From Solibacillus daqui (GTDB lineage Bacteria > Bacillota > Bacilli > Bacillales_A > Planococcaceae): DNA of 64,000 nt. The stretch spans positions 2,907,501-2,971,500 of the forward strand of contig NZ_CP114887.1 of the NCBI RefSeq assembly GCF_028747805.1, given 5' to 3'. Numbering within the stretch: the stretch's first letter is position 1; every line of letters starts with the position of its first letter. This document shows, in pieces, positions 1 to 8,668 of the stretch. The translations under genes and the position numbers were made by a program. A model generated the notes under the pieces. It saw only the letters and a program-made list of their open reading frames with translations, did not search any database and had not been told where the DNA came from.

Positions 1-31
1 GCACTAAACTTACAATCCCGTTACTTATAAT

Positions 32-793
32 TTATTTGACAAATGAGTATAATAAAATTCCCGTTGCTACTGCGACATTTAATGATTCTGCGCCACCTAA
101 AATTGGAATAATGACATTTTGGTCTGTCTTGGCTAAGATTTGCGGATTAATACCGCTACCTTCATTTCCAACAATTAGTGCAAATGAATTAGTTTGTTCA
201 ATTTCTTTGTAAGAAATCGATTCTTCTAGAGATGTTCCATATACCTTAACGTCATCTTGCTGTAATTGCTCAATCCATTCGATTAAATCCCCACGTACAA
301 CAGGGATATGAAAATGTGAGCCCTGTGCTGATCGCAATGTTTTTGGATTGAATGCGTCTACACAGCCTTTTCCTAAAACGACTGCATCAATACCAGCTGC
401 GTCTGCTGTACGAATCATTGTCCCGATATTACCTGGGTCTTGTACTGAATCGACTAATAATACTTTGCGCCAATCGTACTTCTCATCTTCCGAAATTTCA
501 CGTTGCTTACAGTGCGCAAATACACCTTGAGAATTTTCTGTTTCTGCAATTTCCTTAGCAACTGAGTCATTTACATGTACTAACACAACATCATCAATCG
601 CCCATAATAATGGTAAATCTACACCATCACGTACGATAATTTGAATGATTTGGTCTGTATGCTTTAATGCCTCTTCTACTAAATGAAAGCCTTCTACAAT
701 ATATTCACCAGATTTTTCCCGCTCTTTACGCTGTGATACGAGTTTTTTCCAATGCTTTACGAGCGCATTTTGTGTTGATTCAATTCTTTTCAT
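32..793 (-). CDS. ysgA: TrmH/SpoU-family RNA methyltransferase (YsgA-like)
   Basis: SPOUT-class RNA 2'-O-ribose methyltransferase using S-adenosylmethionine, probably acting on rRNA. The 253-residue protein has an N-terminal substrate-binding region (about residues 1-95) and a C-terminal SpoU domain. All three SpoU motifs are visible: SVQDPGNIGTMIRTADAAG, ALIVGNEGSGI and the knot segment ESLNVAVATGILLYSF. Length matches B. subtilis YsgA, which is also a neighbour of sspI. The start follows a GGACGGGAAATT leader. The exact target nucleotide cannot be read from the sequence. Confidence 0.9.
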   Translation of the reverse strand: MKRIESTQNALVKHWKKLVSQRKEREKSGEYIVEGFHLVEEALKHTDQIIQIIVRDGVDLPLLWAIDDVVLVHVNDSVAKEIAETENSQGVFAHCKQREISEDEKYDWRKVLLVDSVQDPGNIGTMIRTADAAGIDAVVLGKGCVDAFNPKTLRSAQGSHFHIPVVRGDLIEWIEQLQQDDVKVYGTSLEESISYKEIEQTNSFALIVGNEGSGINPQILAKTDQNVIIPILGGAESLNVAVATGILLYSFVK

Positions 794-918
794 AATTTCC
801 CGTCCTTTATAAGTACTCGAAAATTCATTTTATCACAGAATCACTTTATTCCATAATGAGATGTGATGTATAAAATTGAATTACTGCGAACACACTTCGT
901 ATAAAGGAGGCGTTTTGA

Positions 919-1128
919 ATGGATTTTCAAATTCGACAAGCAATTACAGCCAATGTATTAGGGTCAGATGCAGCTGAATTCAAAGACATTGTAAATGATG
1001 CTATCTCTCGAGGAGAAGAACATCTATTACCTGGGTTAGGTGTATTTTTAGAAACTTGGTGGCAAGCATCAAATGAAGACGACCGAACACATTTTGCCGA
1101 AAAGCTAGCAGAAAAATTCGCAAATTAA
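919..1128 (+). CDS. sspI: Small acid-soluble spore protein I
   Basis: A 69-residue minor spore core protein of the SspI family, made in the forespore late in sporulation. The translation begins MDFQIRQAITANV and carries the acidic central segment and the ETWWQAS motif typical of SspI. An ideal AAAGGAGG site precedes the ATG. It is divergent from the methyltransferase gene and is followed by its own hairpin terminator. It marks the organism as an endospore former. A sigma-G promoter is expected from the family but was not identified. Confidence 0.92.
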   Translation: MDFQIRQAITANVLGSDAAEFKDIVNDAISRGEEHLLPGLGVFLETWWQASNEDDRTHFAEKLAEKFAN

Positions 1129-1133
1129 TAAAT

Positions 1134-1178
1134 GCCCATCTCAATTTTCTCTAATGGATTTTGAGATGGGCTATTATA
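1134..1178 (+). terminator. sspI terminator
   Basis: An 11-bp perfect stem (GCCCATCTCAA at 1134-1144 with TTGAGATGGGC at 1161-1171) begins a few bases after the sspI stop and is followed by an AT-rich, T-containing tail. Confidence 0.75.
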
Positions 1179-1245
1179 ATTTTTGACGTATCCAAGTACT
1201 ATCCAATTGGTTTATTTTCAGATGACAAACTTTTTTCAAAAACAA

Positions 1246-1440
1246 AAAAAGCAATCCAGCGTCTCCCGAATTGCTTTTTTCTATGTAGTGATGGGGCATT
1301 CCATCTTGAATACAAACATCACTGTAGCGTACCACCCTTTGTCACAGCGTCTCCCATTTCAAAAGGCTTTACTCTACTACATCACTTGCTCGCTCTTCCT
1401 GCTTACAAATGCTGCACACCTTAAATAGATGAGACTACAA
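1246..1440 (-). ncRNA. Structured T-box-like region after argF, no downstream gene
   Basis: Read on the minus strand, this 340-bp gap between argF and sspI contains AAAGGGTGGTACGC (complement of about 1328-1341), close to the T-box consensus AGGGTGGNACCGCG. Next come a 7-bp hairpin (AGTGATG with CATCACT) and then a clear intrinsic terminator (AAGCAAT and ATTGCTT, followed by seven T, about 1243-1282). An 11-mer, GGGAGACGCTG, occurs twice (near 1258 and 1345). No minus-strand gene follows the terminator before the convergent sspI, so this is not an ordinary leader. It could be a degenerate T-box, a small RNA or an elaborate argF 3' end. Confidence 0.3.
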
Positions 1441-1469
1441 CCGGTAGCACGCTTCATCTATTTCAATCT

Positions 1470-2435
1470 TTACGCTAATAAAGATACTAATACCGCTTTT
1501 TGTGCATGCAGACGATTTTCTGCTTGCTCAAATATATAAGAATTTGGTCCATCAATTACTGATGTCGCAACTTCTTCCTCTCTGTGTGCTGGTAAGCAAT
1601 GTAGGAACAAATAATCTGGCTTTGCATGTGCAACTAACTCATCATTAATTTGGTAGCCTACAAAGTCTTTTAAACGCTTTTCTGTTTCCTCTTCTTGCCC
1701 CATAGATGTCCAAACGTCTGCATATACCGCATCCGCATCTTTCACGGCTTCAATCGGATCATTTGTCACAAAAACTGTGCTACCGTTTTGGACTGCAATT
1801 TGCATTGCTTTTTCAATAATTGTCTTGTCGCATTCATAGCCAACTGGAGTTGCTACTGCTACATGCATACCAACATGTGCTGCTGCTACAATTAATGCAT
1901 GTGCAACGTTATTGCCATCACCTACATAAGCAATTTTTAAACCTTTTAACTCACCTTTGTTTTCAGCAATTGTTTCAAGATCCGCTAATGCTTGGCACGG
2001 ATGATCGATGTCTGTTAAACCATTAATCACTGGAATTGATGCGAATTCAGCTAACTCTTCTACCATCGCATGTGAATTGGCACGAATCATAATTCCATCT
2101 AAATAACCAGATAACACTTGGCCCGTATCTGATATTGGCTCACCGCGTCCGATTTGCATATCACGTGCATTCATATACATACCGTAGCCACCTAACTGCT
2201 GCATACCGACCTCGAATGATACACGTGTACGAGTCGAGCTTTTTTCAAAAATCATGCCTAGCGTCTTACCTTCAAGTAGACGAGGACATTTGCCCGCTTT
2301 CGTAATTGTTTTTAACTGTGTAGCAAGTGTCAATAACTGTTGTACTTCTTCACTTGTATAATCAAGCAGTGTTAATAAGTCTTTACCTTTTAAGCTTTCG
2401 ACAGGCTTTAACTGCACCTCTTCTAATAATTTCAT
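1470..2435 (-). CDS. argF: Ornithine carbamoyltransferase
   Basis: Transfers the carbamoyl group of carbamoyl phosphate to ornithine to make citrulline in arginine biosynthesis (cytosolic, usually a trimer). The 321-residue protein shows the carbamoyl-phosphate motif STRTR near residue 70, the HPCQALADL loop, and the ornithine-binding HCLP motif ([11 protein letters not shown]) near the C-terminus. The start follows AGAGGTGT. It stands alone, without other arg genes nearby, so it may be the anabolic enzyme in a dispersed regulon or a catabolic paralogue. The AT-rich region upstream may bind the arginine repressor. Confidence 0.93.
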   Translation of the reverse strand: MKLLEEVQLKPVESLKGKDLLTLLDYTSEEVQQLLTLATQLKTITKAGKCPRLLEGKTLGMIFEKSSTRTRVSFEVGMQQLGGYGMYMNARDMQIGRGEPISDTGQVLSGYLDGIMIRANSHAMVEELAEFASIPVINGLTDIDHPCQALADLETIAENKGELKGLKIAYVGDGNNVAHALIVAAAHVGMHVAVATPVGYECDKTIIEKAMQIAVQNGSTVFVTNDPIEAVKDADAVYADVWTSMGQEEETEKRLKDFVGYQINDELVAHAKPDYLFLHCLPAHREEEVATSVIDGPNSYIFEQAENRLHAQKAVLVSLLA

Positions 2436-2444
2436 GTCTTACAC

Positions 2445-2560
2445 ACCTCTGTCACCTTTATGTTGATTTTCATTTTACATATGCATAAATATAAAGTCAA
2501 GCGAATTAATATAAATTTTTATAATTAATTAAATTATTCAATAATTATACATATCCATCC
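2445..2560. promoter_or_regulatory. AT-rich divergent control region, possible ArgR boxes
   Basis: The gap between argF and the divergent CoxG-like gene is very AT-rich. It has short imperfect palindromic stretches such as ATTATTCAATAATTATACAT (about 2533-2552) that resemble Gram-positive ARG boxes (pattern like ATGAATAATTATTCAT). The resemblance is partial; assignment to the arginine repressor rests mainly on the adjacent argF gene. Confidence 0.3.
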
Positions 2561-2726
2561 CATGGTGATTTATTATAAAATTTTTACACAAACGAGCATT
2601 TTTGTTGTTTTTACAGAAAATACCTACATAAACATTGAATTCCGATTCATTTTTCAGCATAATAAAAACAGGATATTCTTTGAGAATATTTTACTTCAAA
2701 TAGATCTTTCAAAGGAGGAATCATTC

Positions 2727-3173
2727 ATGCCACAAGCAACAAATATCGTAACGTTAGCAGTATCAAAGAACGCTATATGGGATTTTTTAAAGGATTACAC
2801 AAATTGGGCACCATTAATTCCAGGCTATATCGCGCATGAGGTACAAAGCGACAAGCAATTCACATGGATCTTCTTAGCAGATTTAGGCTTCACGAAAAAA
2901 ACAATTAAATTAGACGTAAAAATTACTGATTTAGTTGAAGCAATGGATGTAAAGTTTGATTTAAAGGGGCTTTCTGATAATTTTAACGGCAATGGATTTT
3001 TTAATATTGCAGGCGACACCCAAGCAGAAGTGATAGGTAGTTTGGAGTTATCAGCAAGTGGCATAATGGGTATGATGATCAACTCCGTATTAGAAAATTT
3101 TGTCCCAAAGGCAACAAAAGAATTAACAGAGTCTATTCAATCTAAAATCGATGAATTACACGGTGTAAAATAA
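2727..3173 (+). CDS. CoxG/SRPBCC-family protein
   Basis: A 148-residue protein of the START/Bet v1-like SRPBCC superfamily, in the branch annotated as carbon monoxide dehydrogenase subunit G (CoxG). The translation has the expected N-terminal beta strand, the AIWDFLKDYTNWAPLIPGY segment, and a long C-terminal helix (ELTESIQSKIDEL). The ATG at 2727 is chosen because AAAGGAGG precedes it; an upstream in-frame extension lacks a ribosome site. No CO dehydrogenase genes are nearby, so it probably binds a hydrophobic ligand or helps at the membrane in some other context. Function unknown. Confidence 0.7.
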   Translation: MPQATNIVTLAVSKNAIWDFLKDYTNWAPLIPGYIAHEVQSDKQFTWIFLADLGFTKKTIKLDVKITDLVEAMDVKFDLKGLSDNFNGNGFFNIAGDTQAEVIGSLELSASGIMGMMINSVLENFVPKATKELTESIQSKIDELHGVK

Positions 3174-3176
3174 TGA

Positions 3177-3217
3177 AAATCCTGCATTGCTCAATTTTAA
3201 AGCAAATGCAGGATTTT
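3177..3217. terminator. Bidirectional terminator
   Basis: AAATCCTGCATTTGCT-type inverted repeat (about 3178-3189 with 3204-3216), A-rich on one side and T-rich on the other, between the convergent CoxG-like and DUF3784-like genes. Confidence 0.75.
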
Positions 3218-3955
3218 TTAGTTCTCTGTTTTTGTAGTTAGCTTTTCATATAATGCTTGCGTTTGTTCCGCCGTTTGTAAATTGAAGATAACGATTTTCC
3301 CATCATCAATAAACTGAATAAATGGTGGGACGTTTGTATCAACAAAAAGCTTTGCCTTATCGCCATTTTCAAATTTGAAATGTCCCTTTAATTTAGATCC
3401 AACAGCTGAACCATTTGTACGCATTGCAATGTCCGGCAGCTCTTCTAATAATTGCACGTGCTCCATTTGTGCAAATTCGTATGTATCACCATACATACCA
3501 GTAATTTCAATATGTTCATCGGTAACTGTAACCCCTGTTGGCTGTAGTGCAAAATAGAAAATAATCGCAACGCCAACCAATGTAACCGTTAAAATAATCA
3601 CTGGACGCTTTAGGTTTTTACTAGCTCCTTGTTTCCACTTACCATTTTCATCGAATAAATTGTGATTATATTTTTGCGATTTCACAACAACGATAACCGT
3701 AAAAACTATAATGAGCGTTAAGAGAGGCATTATAAGGTTTGTATAATCAAAATATTCTACAATACCGATAACAATAAACAGTGCTGCTAATGCACAGGAA
3801 TACCGACCAATTAACTTTGCAAGTCCCTCAACATCGACCTTTTCCTTTTCCTCCTTTGTCATCGTATTATAGCCAGATATTAAAAAATACCATTTTAATT
3901 TTTGTACTGCGAAGCCTAAGAAGAGAAATAATGCCGCTAAAATAATCCAAATCAT
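3218..3955 (-). CDS. DUF3784-like membrane protein with C-terminal PH-like domain
   Basis: A 245-residue integral membrane protein of unknown function. The N-terminal third resembles DUF3784: a first membrane helix (about 3-20), the LISGYNTMTKEEKEKVD segment, then helices near residues 56-72 and 76-92. Another helix lies near 118-138. The remaining approximately 100 residues are predicted beta-rich, in the style of a bacterial PH-like sensor domain. The ATG at 3955 is preferred because the first ATG (3961) lies only one base after the GGGGGA ribosome site. No neighbour suggests a role. Confidence 0.6.
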   Translation of the reverse strand: MIWIILAALFLFLGFAVQKLKWYFLISGYNTMTKEEKEKVDVEGLAKLIGRYSCALAALFIVIGIVEYFDYTNLIMPLLTLIIVFTVIVVVKSQKYNHNLFDENGKWKQGASKNLKRPVIILTVTLVGVAIIFYFALQPTGVTVTDEHIEITGMYGDTYEFAQMEHVQLLEELPDIAMRTNGSAVGSKLKGHFKFENGDKAKLFVDTNVPPFIQFIDDGKIVIFNLQTAEQTQALYEKLTTKTEN

Positions 3956-4070
3956 CTTCATTCCCCCTTCTAAAGTAAATAATAAATAAAGATAGATTTA
4001 TTCTATATAAGAACAAATCTACCTTTTATTATAGTGTATATAGCACCAAATTATGGCGCATTATGCATAT

Positions 4071-5159
4071 TTATTCGAATTTAATTTTATCCACTGTTTC
4101 ACGGTCTAAGCGTTTAATGACTTCTACGATTAACTTAACCGCATTGTCGTAGTCGTCACGGTGTAAAATCCCTGCGTGTGAGTGGATATAGCGTGTTGCT
4201 ACACCGATTGCTAAAGATGGAACACCGTTAGCAGTGATATGGATTGAACCCGCATCAGTACCGCCGCCAGCGATTGCTTCGAACTGGTATGGGATGCCAG
4301 CTTTTTCCGCAACATCTACTACAAATTCGCGTAAACCTGAATGCGATACCATTGATGCGTCATATACAACAATTTGTGGACCTGCACCCATTTTCGATGT
4401 TGACTCTTTTGGTGTTACTCCTGGTGTATCCCCAGCAATACCAACGTCGACTGCGAAGCCGATATCTGGTTGTACTTTAAATGTAGAAGTTTTCGCACCA
4501 CGTAGGCCGATTTCTTCTTGCACGTTACCAACACCGTATACGATGTTCGGGTGTTTTTCGTCTTTTAACGCTTTTAATACATCAATTGCAATCGCACAGC
4601 CAATACGGTTATCCCATGCTTTTGCTAGTAGATGCTTTTCGTTTTTCATAACGTTGAATTCGAAATATGGTGTAATCATATCACCAGGACGGATTCCCCA
4701 CTCCATTGCTTCCTCTTTAGAAGTTGCACCGATATCAACGAACATTGCTTTAATATCAACTACCTTATTACGTTGATCTGCTGGTAAAATGTGAGGTGGT
4801 TTTGAACCAATTACCCCAATTATTTCTTCACCATTGCGTGTTGTAATTGTTACGCGCTGGGCAAGCATTACTTGGCTCCACCAACCACCAACTGTTTGGA
4901 AGAATACGAACCCTTTGTCATCAATCCGTGTCACCATGAAGCCAACTTCATCTAAGTGACCGGCAACCATAATTTTTGGACCGTTCTCATCACCCACTTT
5001 TTTCGCGATTAAGCTACCTAAGTTGTCTGTTTCTACTTCGTCTGCAAATGGTGTAATGTATTTTTTCATTACTTCACGAGGAGCACGTTCATTCCCTGGA
5101 ATACCGTTTGCATCCGTTAAATCTTTGAACATTTGTAATGTTGGATCAAGCTTTGTCAT
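4071..5159 (-). CDS. ysdC: M42 family glutamyl/leucyl aminopeptidase (YsdC-like)
   Basis: Cytosolic dinuclear metal aminopeptidase of the M42 (tetrahedral peptidase) family. The 362-residue protein carries the metal ligands in [14 protein letters not shown] (His/Asp), AWDNRIGCA (bridging Asp), [10 protein letters not shown] (the Glu-Glu pair) and [11 protein letters not shown], with a C-terminal [11 protein letters not shown] histidine. A GGAGG site precedes the ATG. B. subtilis ysdC lies beside ysdB and ysdA near rplT, and the same genes occur in this neighbourhood with insertions between them. Substrate preference cannot be read from the sequence. Confidence 0.88.
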   Translation of the reverse strand: MTKLDPTLQMFKDLTDANGIPGNERAPREVMKKYITPFADEVETDNLGSLIAKKVGDENGPKIMVAGHLDEVGFMVTRIDDKGFVFFQTVGGWWSQVMLAQRVTITTRNGEEIIGVIGSKPPHILPADQRNKVVDIKAMFVDIGATSKEEAMEWGIRPGDMITPYFEFNVMKNEKHLLAKAWDNRIGCAIAIDVLKALKDEKHPNIVYGVGNVQEEIGLRGAKTSTFKVQPDIGFAVDVGIAGDTPGVTPKESTSKMGAGPQIVVYDASMVSHSGLREFVVDVAEKAGIPYQFEAIAGGGTDAGSIHITANGVPSLAIGVATRYIHSHAGILHRDDYDNAVKLIVEVIKRLDRETVDKIKFE

Positions 5160-5252
5160 GAGAAATTGCCTCCTAAATAGATTCCATTTAATTATAACGA
5201 CTTTATTTCGAAAAGTGAAATAGTTTTACTGTTTTCGTGTATATTTCAGCCA

Positions 5253-5735
5253 TTAATACCCATTACGCTGACGCTCGTAATTTTTTTCGTTTTTAGCTTT
5301 ATATGCTTCAATAATATCTTCCACTGTAAAGCCTAAATTATAAGCAATTAAGCTATATTGCGACCAGATTGCCTTATAATTTTCTTCTGTTTGTTGTTTT
5401 AAAAACGTTAATACAGTTTGTGTCGCATCAATAAAAGCTTGTGTTAAATCCGTTTTCTTTTCAACAACTGGCCATGCCTCTAATGTAAATTCGCGCATGT
5501 AACCAAGTGACAGCATAAAATGAATGGAATCAACAAACTCCTCTAAAATCACGCTTTTTTCTGATGGTCCCTTCGTTGACCAAAACTTAAAGCAGCGCGT
5601 TTCATTTGCTAACTCGGCAAGCTCTACTAATAGTGCCAACCCTTTTTCATCAAAAACATCCTTTTGAATATTTTGTGTTTCTTCAATAAAACGATCTAGT
5701 TGACGCTGCATTTCAAATAATTCTATAAATTCCAT
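5253..5735 (-). CDS. All-alpha dimeric-type dUTP diphosphatase
   Basis: Hydrolyses dUTP (and often dUDP) to dUMP, keeping uracil out of DNA. The 160-residue sequence has the all-alpha NTP pyrophosphatase (dUTPase-2) motifs: ELAELANETRCFKFWS, the magnesium-binding EEFVDSIHF helix, and the C-terminal NEKNYERQRNGY signature. It is unrelated to the trimeric beta-type dUTPase. The ATG follows GAGGGA. It is flanked by ysdC and divergent ysdB; no pathway link to them is evident. Confidence 0.85.
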   Translation of the reverse strand: MEFIELFEMQRQLDRFIEETQNIQKDVFDEKGLALLVELAELANETRCFKFWSTKGPSEKSVILEEFVDSIHFMLSLGYMREFTLEAWPVVEKKTDLTQAFIDATQTVLTFLKQQTEENYKAIWSQYSLIAYNLGFTVEDIIEAYKAKNEKNYERQRNGY

Positions 5736-5825
5736 AAAAAAATCCCTCTTTTTCTAAAATAAATGAAACTTTCATTCATACTTAATCGTATAGCATGAAA
5801 ACACTGTAATCAAGGAGGAACTTCT

Positions 5826-6206
5826 ATGGCACTTCTTTTACGTATTGTCATTATTATCCTCATCATCTACATATTTTATAAAGGGGTTCGCTATTTAATC
5901 GACCCAAAACGCAAATTAGATGAGGCATATGAAAATGGGAACTATTATTTTTATGATGATGTAAAAAATGTCCGGAAAAACTTTTTCATCACTTATAAAG
6001 GAGCGCTTTTTGAAGGGGAAAAATATTTAGGCACAACAGACAATTCCTTTGAAGTTATTAGCATTTTTATTTTTGTACATGATGCCATGAAACTCCAAGG
6101 GTTTACAAAAGAAGACTTCTTATACTTGGAGAAGGAAGTCCAAATGAATTATCCAAACGCCACCATCAATTGGAAAAATCCGATTGAGCAATTGATGAAG
6201 GACTAA
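5826..6206 (+). CDS. ysdB: YsdB-like membrane-anchored protein
   Basis: A 126-residue protein with one N-terminal membrane helix (about residues 3-20) and a soluble domain containing the YDDVKNVRKNFFITYKGALFEGEKYLGTTDNSFEV-type region (only key blocks quoted). It matches the length and layout of B. subtilis YsdB, described as a sigma-W pathway protein. AAGGAGG precedes the ATG. Its placement beside ysdC supports the identification. Molecular role unknown. Confidence 0.7.
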   Translation: MALLLRIVIIILIIYIFYKGVRYLIDPKRKLDEAYENGNYYFYDDVKNVRKNFFITYKGALFEGEKYLGTTDNSFEVISIFIFVHDAMKLQGFTKEDFLYLEKEVQMNYPNATINWKNPIEQLMKD

Positions 6207-6217
6207 TTGATGTAAAG

Positions 6218-6250
6218 CGAATCGTTTTTTAACGGTTCGTTTTTTTTTTT
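6218..6250 (+). terminator. ysdB terminator
   Basis: CGAATCGTT (6218-6226) pairs with AACGGTTCG (6231-6239, one G-T pair) and is followed by a run of ten or more T. Confidence 0.85.
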
Positions 6251-6296
6251 GAAACGAAACGCCGTTATAACCGTATAGTAGTTTGAGGTGAAATTT

Positions 6297-6974
6297 ATGG
6301 AAATACATATTCAACAAGCTGGTTATGTAGCAAATGAACCAAGTATTGAACAGATTGAATTTTTAATAACGTCCGGTGAAATTGTTGGGCTCATTGGAGG
6401 TAATGGTGCTGGTAAAAGTACAACGATTCAATCGATGTTAGGTGTTATTCCTTACTTTGAAGGGGATATCTCGATTCCCTCTTATGGTTATGTCCCTGAA
6501 CGTCCACTATTCTATGAACATTTTACATTACGCGAACATCTTCAATTTTTAATCGACGAATTTCACGATGAAAGTTTATGGCATAAGGCAAATCAGCTAT
6601 TAACGCTTTTTCAAATAGACAAACGTCTGGATGATTTACCTATTTACTTTTCAAAAGGAATGCAGCAAAAAGTAATGCTCGTTTTAGCATTTTTAATTGA
6701 ACGCCCACTCTACATATTAGACGAGCCGTTTATGGGGTTAGATCCAAGGGCTATGCGTGAGCTGCTTATGCTAATTGATGAACGAAAACAACAAGGGGCC
6801 AGTTTTTTACTTTGTACGCACCAATTAGAAATGGCTGAAAAATTATGTGACCATTATGTATTACTGCATGATGGAAAGATGCAAGCACGGGGCACATTAC
6901 AGGAACTACAACAAATTGTGGGGCAACCCATTTCATTATTGGATATTTTTTACGAGCTTCAAGGTAGGTTGTAG
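6297..6974 (+). CDS. ABC transporter ATP-binding protein (EcsA/YthP-like)
   Basis: Nucleotide-binding subunit of an ABC transporter, about 225 residues. Walker A GGNGAGKST lies near residue 40, the ABC signature is the variant YFSKGMQQKV, Walker B is YILDEPFMGLD, and the switch histidine is in LCTHQ. The ATG at 6297 is used because TGAGGTG overlaps the upstream GTG (6288) and is spaced 6 bases from the ATG. It is followed two bases later by a membrane protein, which is almost certainly its permease. It resembles EcsA/YthP exporters; substrate unknown. Confidence 0.85.
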   Translation: MEIHIQQAGYVANEPSIEQIEFLITSGEIVGLIGGNGAGKSTTIQSMLGVIPYFEGDISIPSYGYVPERPLFYEHFTLREHLQFLIDEFHDESLWHKANQLLTLFQIDKRLDDLPIYFSKGMQQKVMLVLAFLIERPLYILDEPFMGLDPRAMRELLMLIDERKQQGASFLLCTHQLEMAEKLCDHYVLLHDGKMQARGTLQELQQIVGQPISLLDIFYELQGRL

Positions 6975-6976
6975 TT

Positions 6977-8029
6977 ATGTTTGTAAAACGCCTTTATCGC
7001 TCTTATCAATTTAATTTTAAATTATTTAAATCTGTCTTTGATTGGACCGTTGTTCTATACATTGCCATTCCTAGCGTCGTTATTAGCTTCTTCTTATATC
7101 GCGATATTTCAGCAAATTTTCAAGCAATTGAAATTCAGTACAACATTTTGCTCACTCTACTTTTCGGATTAAGCTTTTTTCTAATAATACCTTCTTTGCG
7201 TTTGTTTTTGTATGATGCTGACCTTTTATTTTATAAACAGCAAGCCACGAAAATACGTCATATCAAATTATATGGCTATTGCTATTCATTTTTACGCTAT
7301 AATTGTTTCCTTATTATCGCACTATTATTTGCTTCTCCATTCATTATTTTGCCATTATCAAAAATCATACTCGTTTTCAATATAGTCAGCGTGCTCCATA
7401 TTTTCATTCATTACAAATATCAAAAATGGTATACGAAATGGCCTCTTTTTTTAGTCATTCACGCACTTTTTACTTTTACTCTTTTTATAATTCCAATTTG
7501 GGGATATAGCATACTGCTGGTGATTGTGCATGTAATTTTATTGAAAGCTGTTTTTAGCAATCGCTACTGGACAATCGAGGTTCGTTGGGAATACGAGGCA
7601 TTTTATCAATGGATGAAACGTTTCTATCAATTTAGTAAGGAAATGCGCTATTATTTACCAGCTAAAACAAAGCAACCACTCGTTTTACTCGCTAAAAAGA
7701 CGGTGTTTAGTAAATATCGAATTGACAATTTATTCTATAAAACACTTTTACGAAAATTACATTACATGATCTCACCTCTTCAGCTTATTGCGATTTGCTC
7801 CGGTCTATCTTTAGTTTTACCAATGTGGGCAAAAGTTTTAGTTTTTGTGTTTTCAATTATAGGTCTTCATGTTTTATTGCGTTCAATTATAGGCGAAATT
7901 AAGCAAGCGCCCTTTTTCCAGCTAATGACGGTTCATGAAGATGAATGGTTAAATGCAACATCACGGCTCCGAAATCGATTACTTACTCCAACGATTGTTA
8001 TAATGGCAGTCCTATTTTTTATTCTTTAA
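6977..8029 (+). CDS. ABC transporter permease (EcsB/YthQ-like)
   Basis: A 350-residue integral membrane protein forming an operon with the preceding ATPase. Hydrophobic segments are visible near residues 25-42, 57-75, 107-135, 150-185, 270-300 and at the C-terminus (TPTIVIMAVLFFIL). The basic loops and overall layout resemble the EcsB/YthQ permeases of Bacillales, whose exported substrate is not settled. The ATG is 2 bases after the ATPase stop, implying translational coupling. Confidence 0.75.
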   Translation: MFVKRLYRSYQFNFKLFKSVFDWTVVLYIAIPSVVISFFLYRDISANFQAIEIQYNILLTLLFGLSFFLIIPSLRLFLYDADLLFYKQQATKIRHIKLYGYCYSFLRYNCFLIIALLFASPFIILPLSKIILVFNIVSVLHIFIHYKYQKWYTKWPLFLVIHALFTFTLFIIPIWGYSILLVIVHVILLKAVFSNRYWTIEVRWEYEAFYQWMKRFYQFSKEMRYYLPAKTKQPLVLLAKKTVFSKYRIDNLFYKTLLRKLHYMISPLQLIAICSGLSLVLPMWAKVLVFVFSIIGLHVLLRSIIGEIKQAPFFQLMTVHEDEWLNATSRLRNRLLTPTIVIMAVLFFIL

Positions 8030-8040
8030 CAAACTAAAAG

Positions 8041-8076
8041 TGGATGCTACAGCTTTGTAGCACCCATTTTTTTCGT
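8041..8076 (+). terminator. Terminator after the ABC operon
   Basis: TGGATGCTAC (8041-8050) pairs with GTAGCACCCA (8057-8066), followed by seven T. It lies between convergent genes and may also act on the other strand. Confidence 0.75.
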
Positions 8077-8077
8077 T

Positions 8078-8668
8078 TTATCGATTATGTCCATAATGCC
8101 CTGGGTTGGCAATTGCACCAATTGTACTTACCCAGCGATTTGTATAATTGAAGAAACCTGCAACGTACGCCGCCTCTAACACTTCATGGTCATTAAAGCC
8201 AGCTGCTCGCAATAAATCTACTTCTTTCGGTGTCATTTCATTCGGATAACGCGTTGCACGATACGCATAATCGCATAAAGCACGCTGCTTTTGCGTTAAC
8301 TTCGCTGAACGATAATTATAGGTTAACTGATCGACCCAGCCTGGATTTTTCGTTAGTCCACGTAAGACATCGCTATGTGACGTTAAACAGTAACTACAAT
8401 TATTAGTTGATGATACAACAAGCCCTATCATCTCTTTATCCGCAGTTGATAAATAGCAGGTTTCTTCATTAAATAACGAATATTTAAAGTCTAAAAAGCC
8501 TTTGTACTGCGCTGCATTAAGCGGAAGTACTTTAAATAAGTTATTTACAAAGCCATTTTGCTCTAGCTGCTTTTCGACATGCCCATCGAATATCTCCTGC
8601 AAGTCCTGTGGAATTTCTTCTTCATTTGGCTTTTGTAAATAAGAGAGCTGTTCGTTATATTTACTCAT
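8078..8668 (-). CDS. AhpD-like (carboxymuconolactone decarboxylase family) protein
   Basis: About 196 residues, all-alpha AhpD-like fold of the 'peroxidase-related enzyme' group. The redox motif NNCSYCLTSHSD supplies a CxxC pair and the following histidine expected for alkylhydroperoxidase-type activity. The second half contains LTQKQRALCDYA and an AAYVAGFFNYTNR segment typical of the group. The ATG at 8668 overlaps the end of the cyclase gene by 8 bases and has GGTGA upstream, so the two are translationally coupled. The pairing suggests a small catabolic or detoxification operon; substrate unknown. Confidence 0.78.
   Translation of the reverse strand: MSKYNEQLSYLQKPNEEEIPQDLQEIFDGHVEKQLEQNGFVNNLFKVLPLNAAQYKGFLDFKYSLFNEETCYLSTADKEMIGLVVSSTNNCSYCLTSHSDVLRGLTKNPGWVDQLTYNYRSAKLTQKQRALCDYAYRATRYPNEMTPKEVDLLRAAGFNDHEVLEAAYVAGFFNYTNRWVSTIGAIANPGHYGHNR

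Noticed and set aside
1161..1428. Two overlapping 80-87-codon frames on the plus strand between sspI and argF
   Set aside because: Both overlap the sspI terminator or the minus-strand structured region, lack ribosome sites and show no coding bias.
2562..2726. N-terminal extension of the CoxG-like protein
   Set aside because: The extra 55 residues are AT-driven (Phe/Ile/Asn rich), with no ribosome site; the internal ATG at 2727 has AAAGGAGG.
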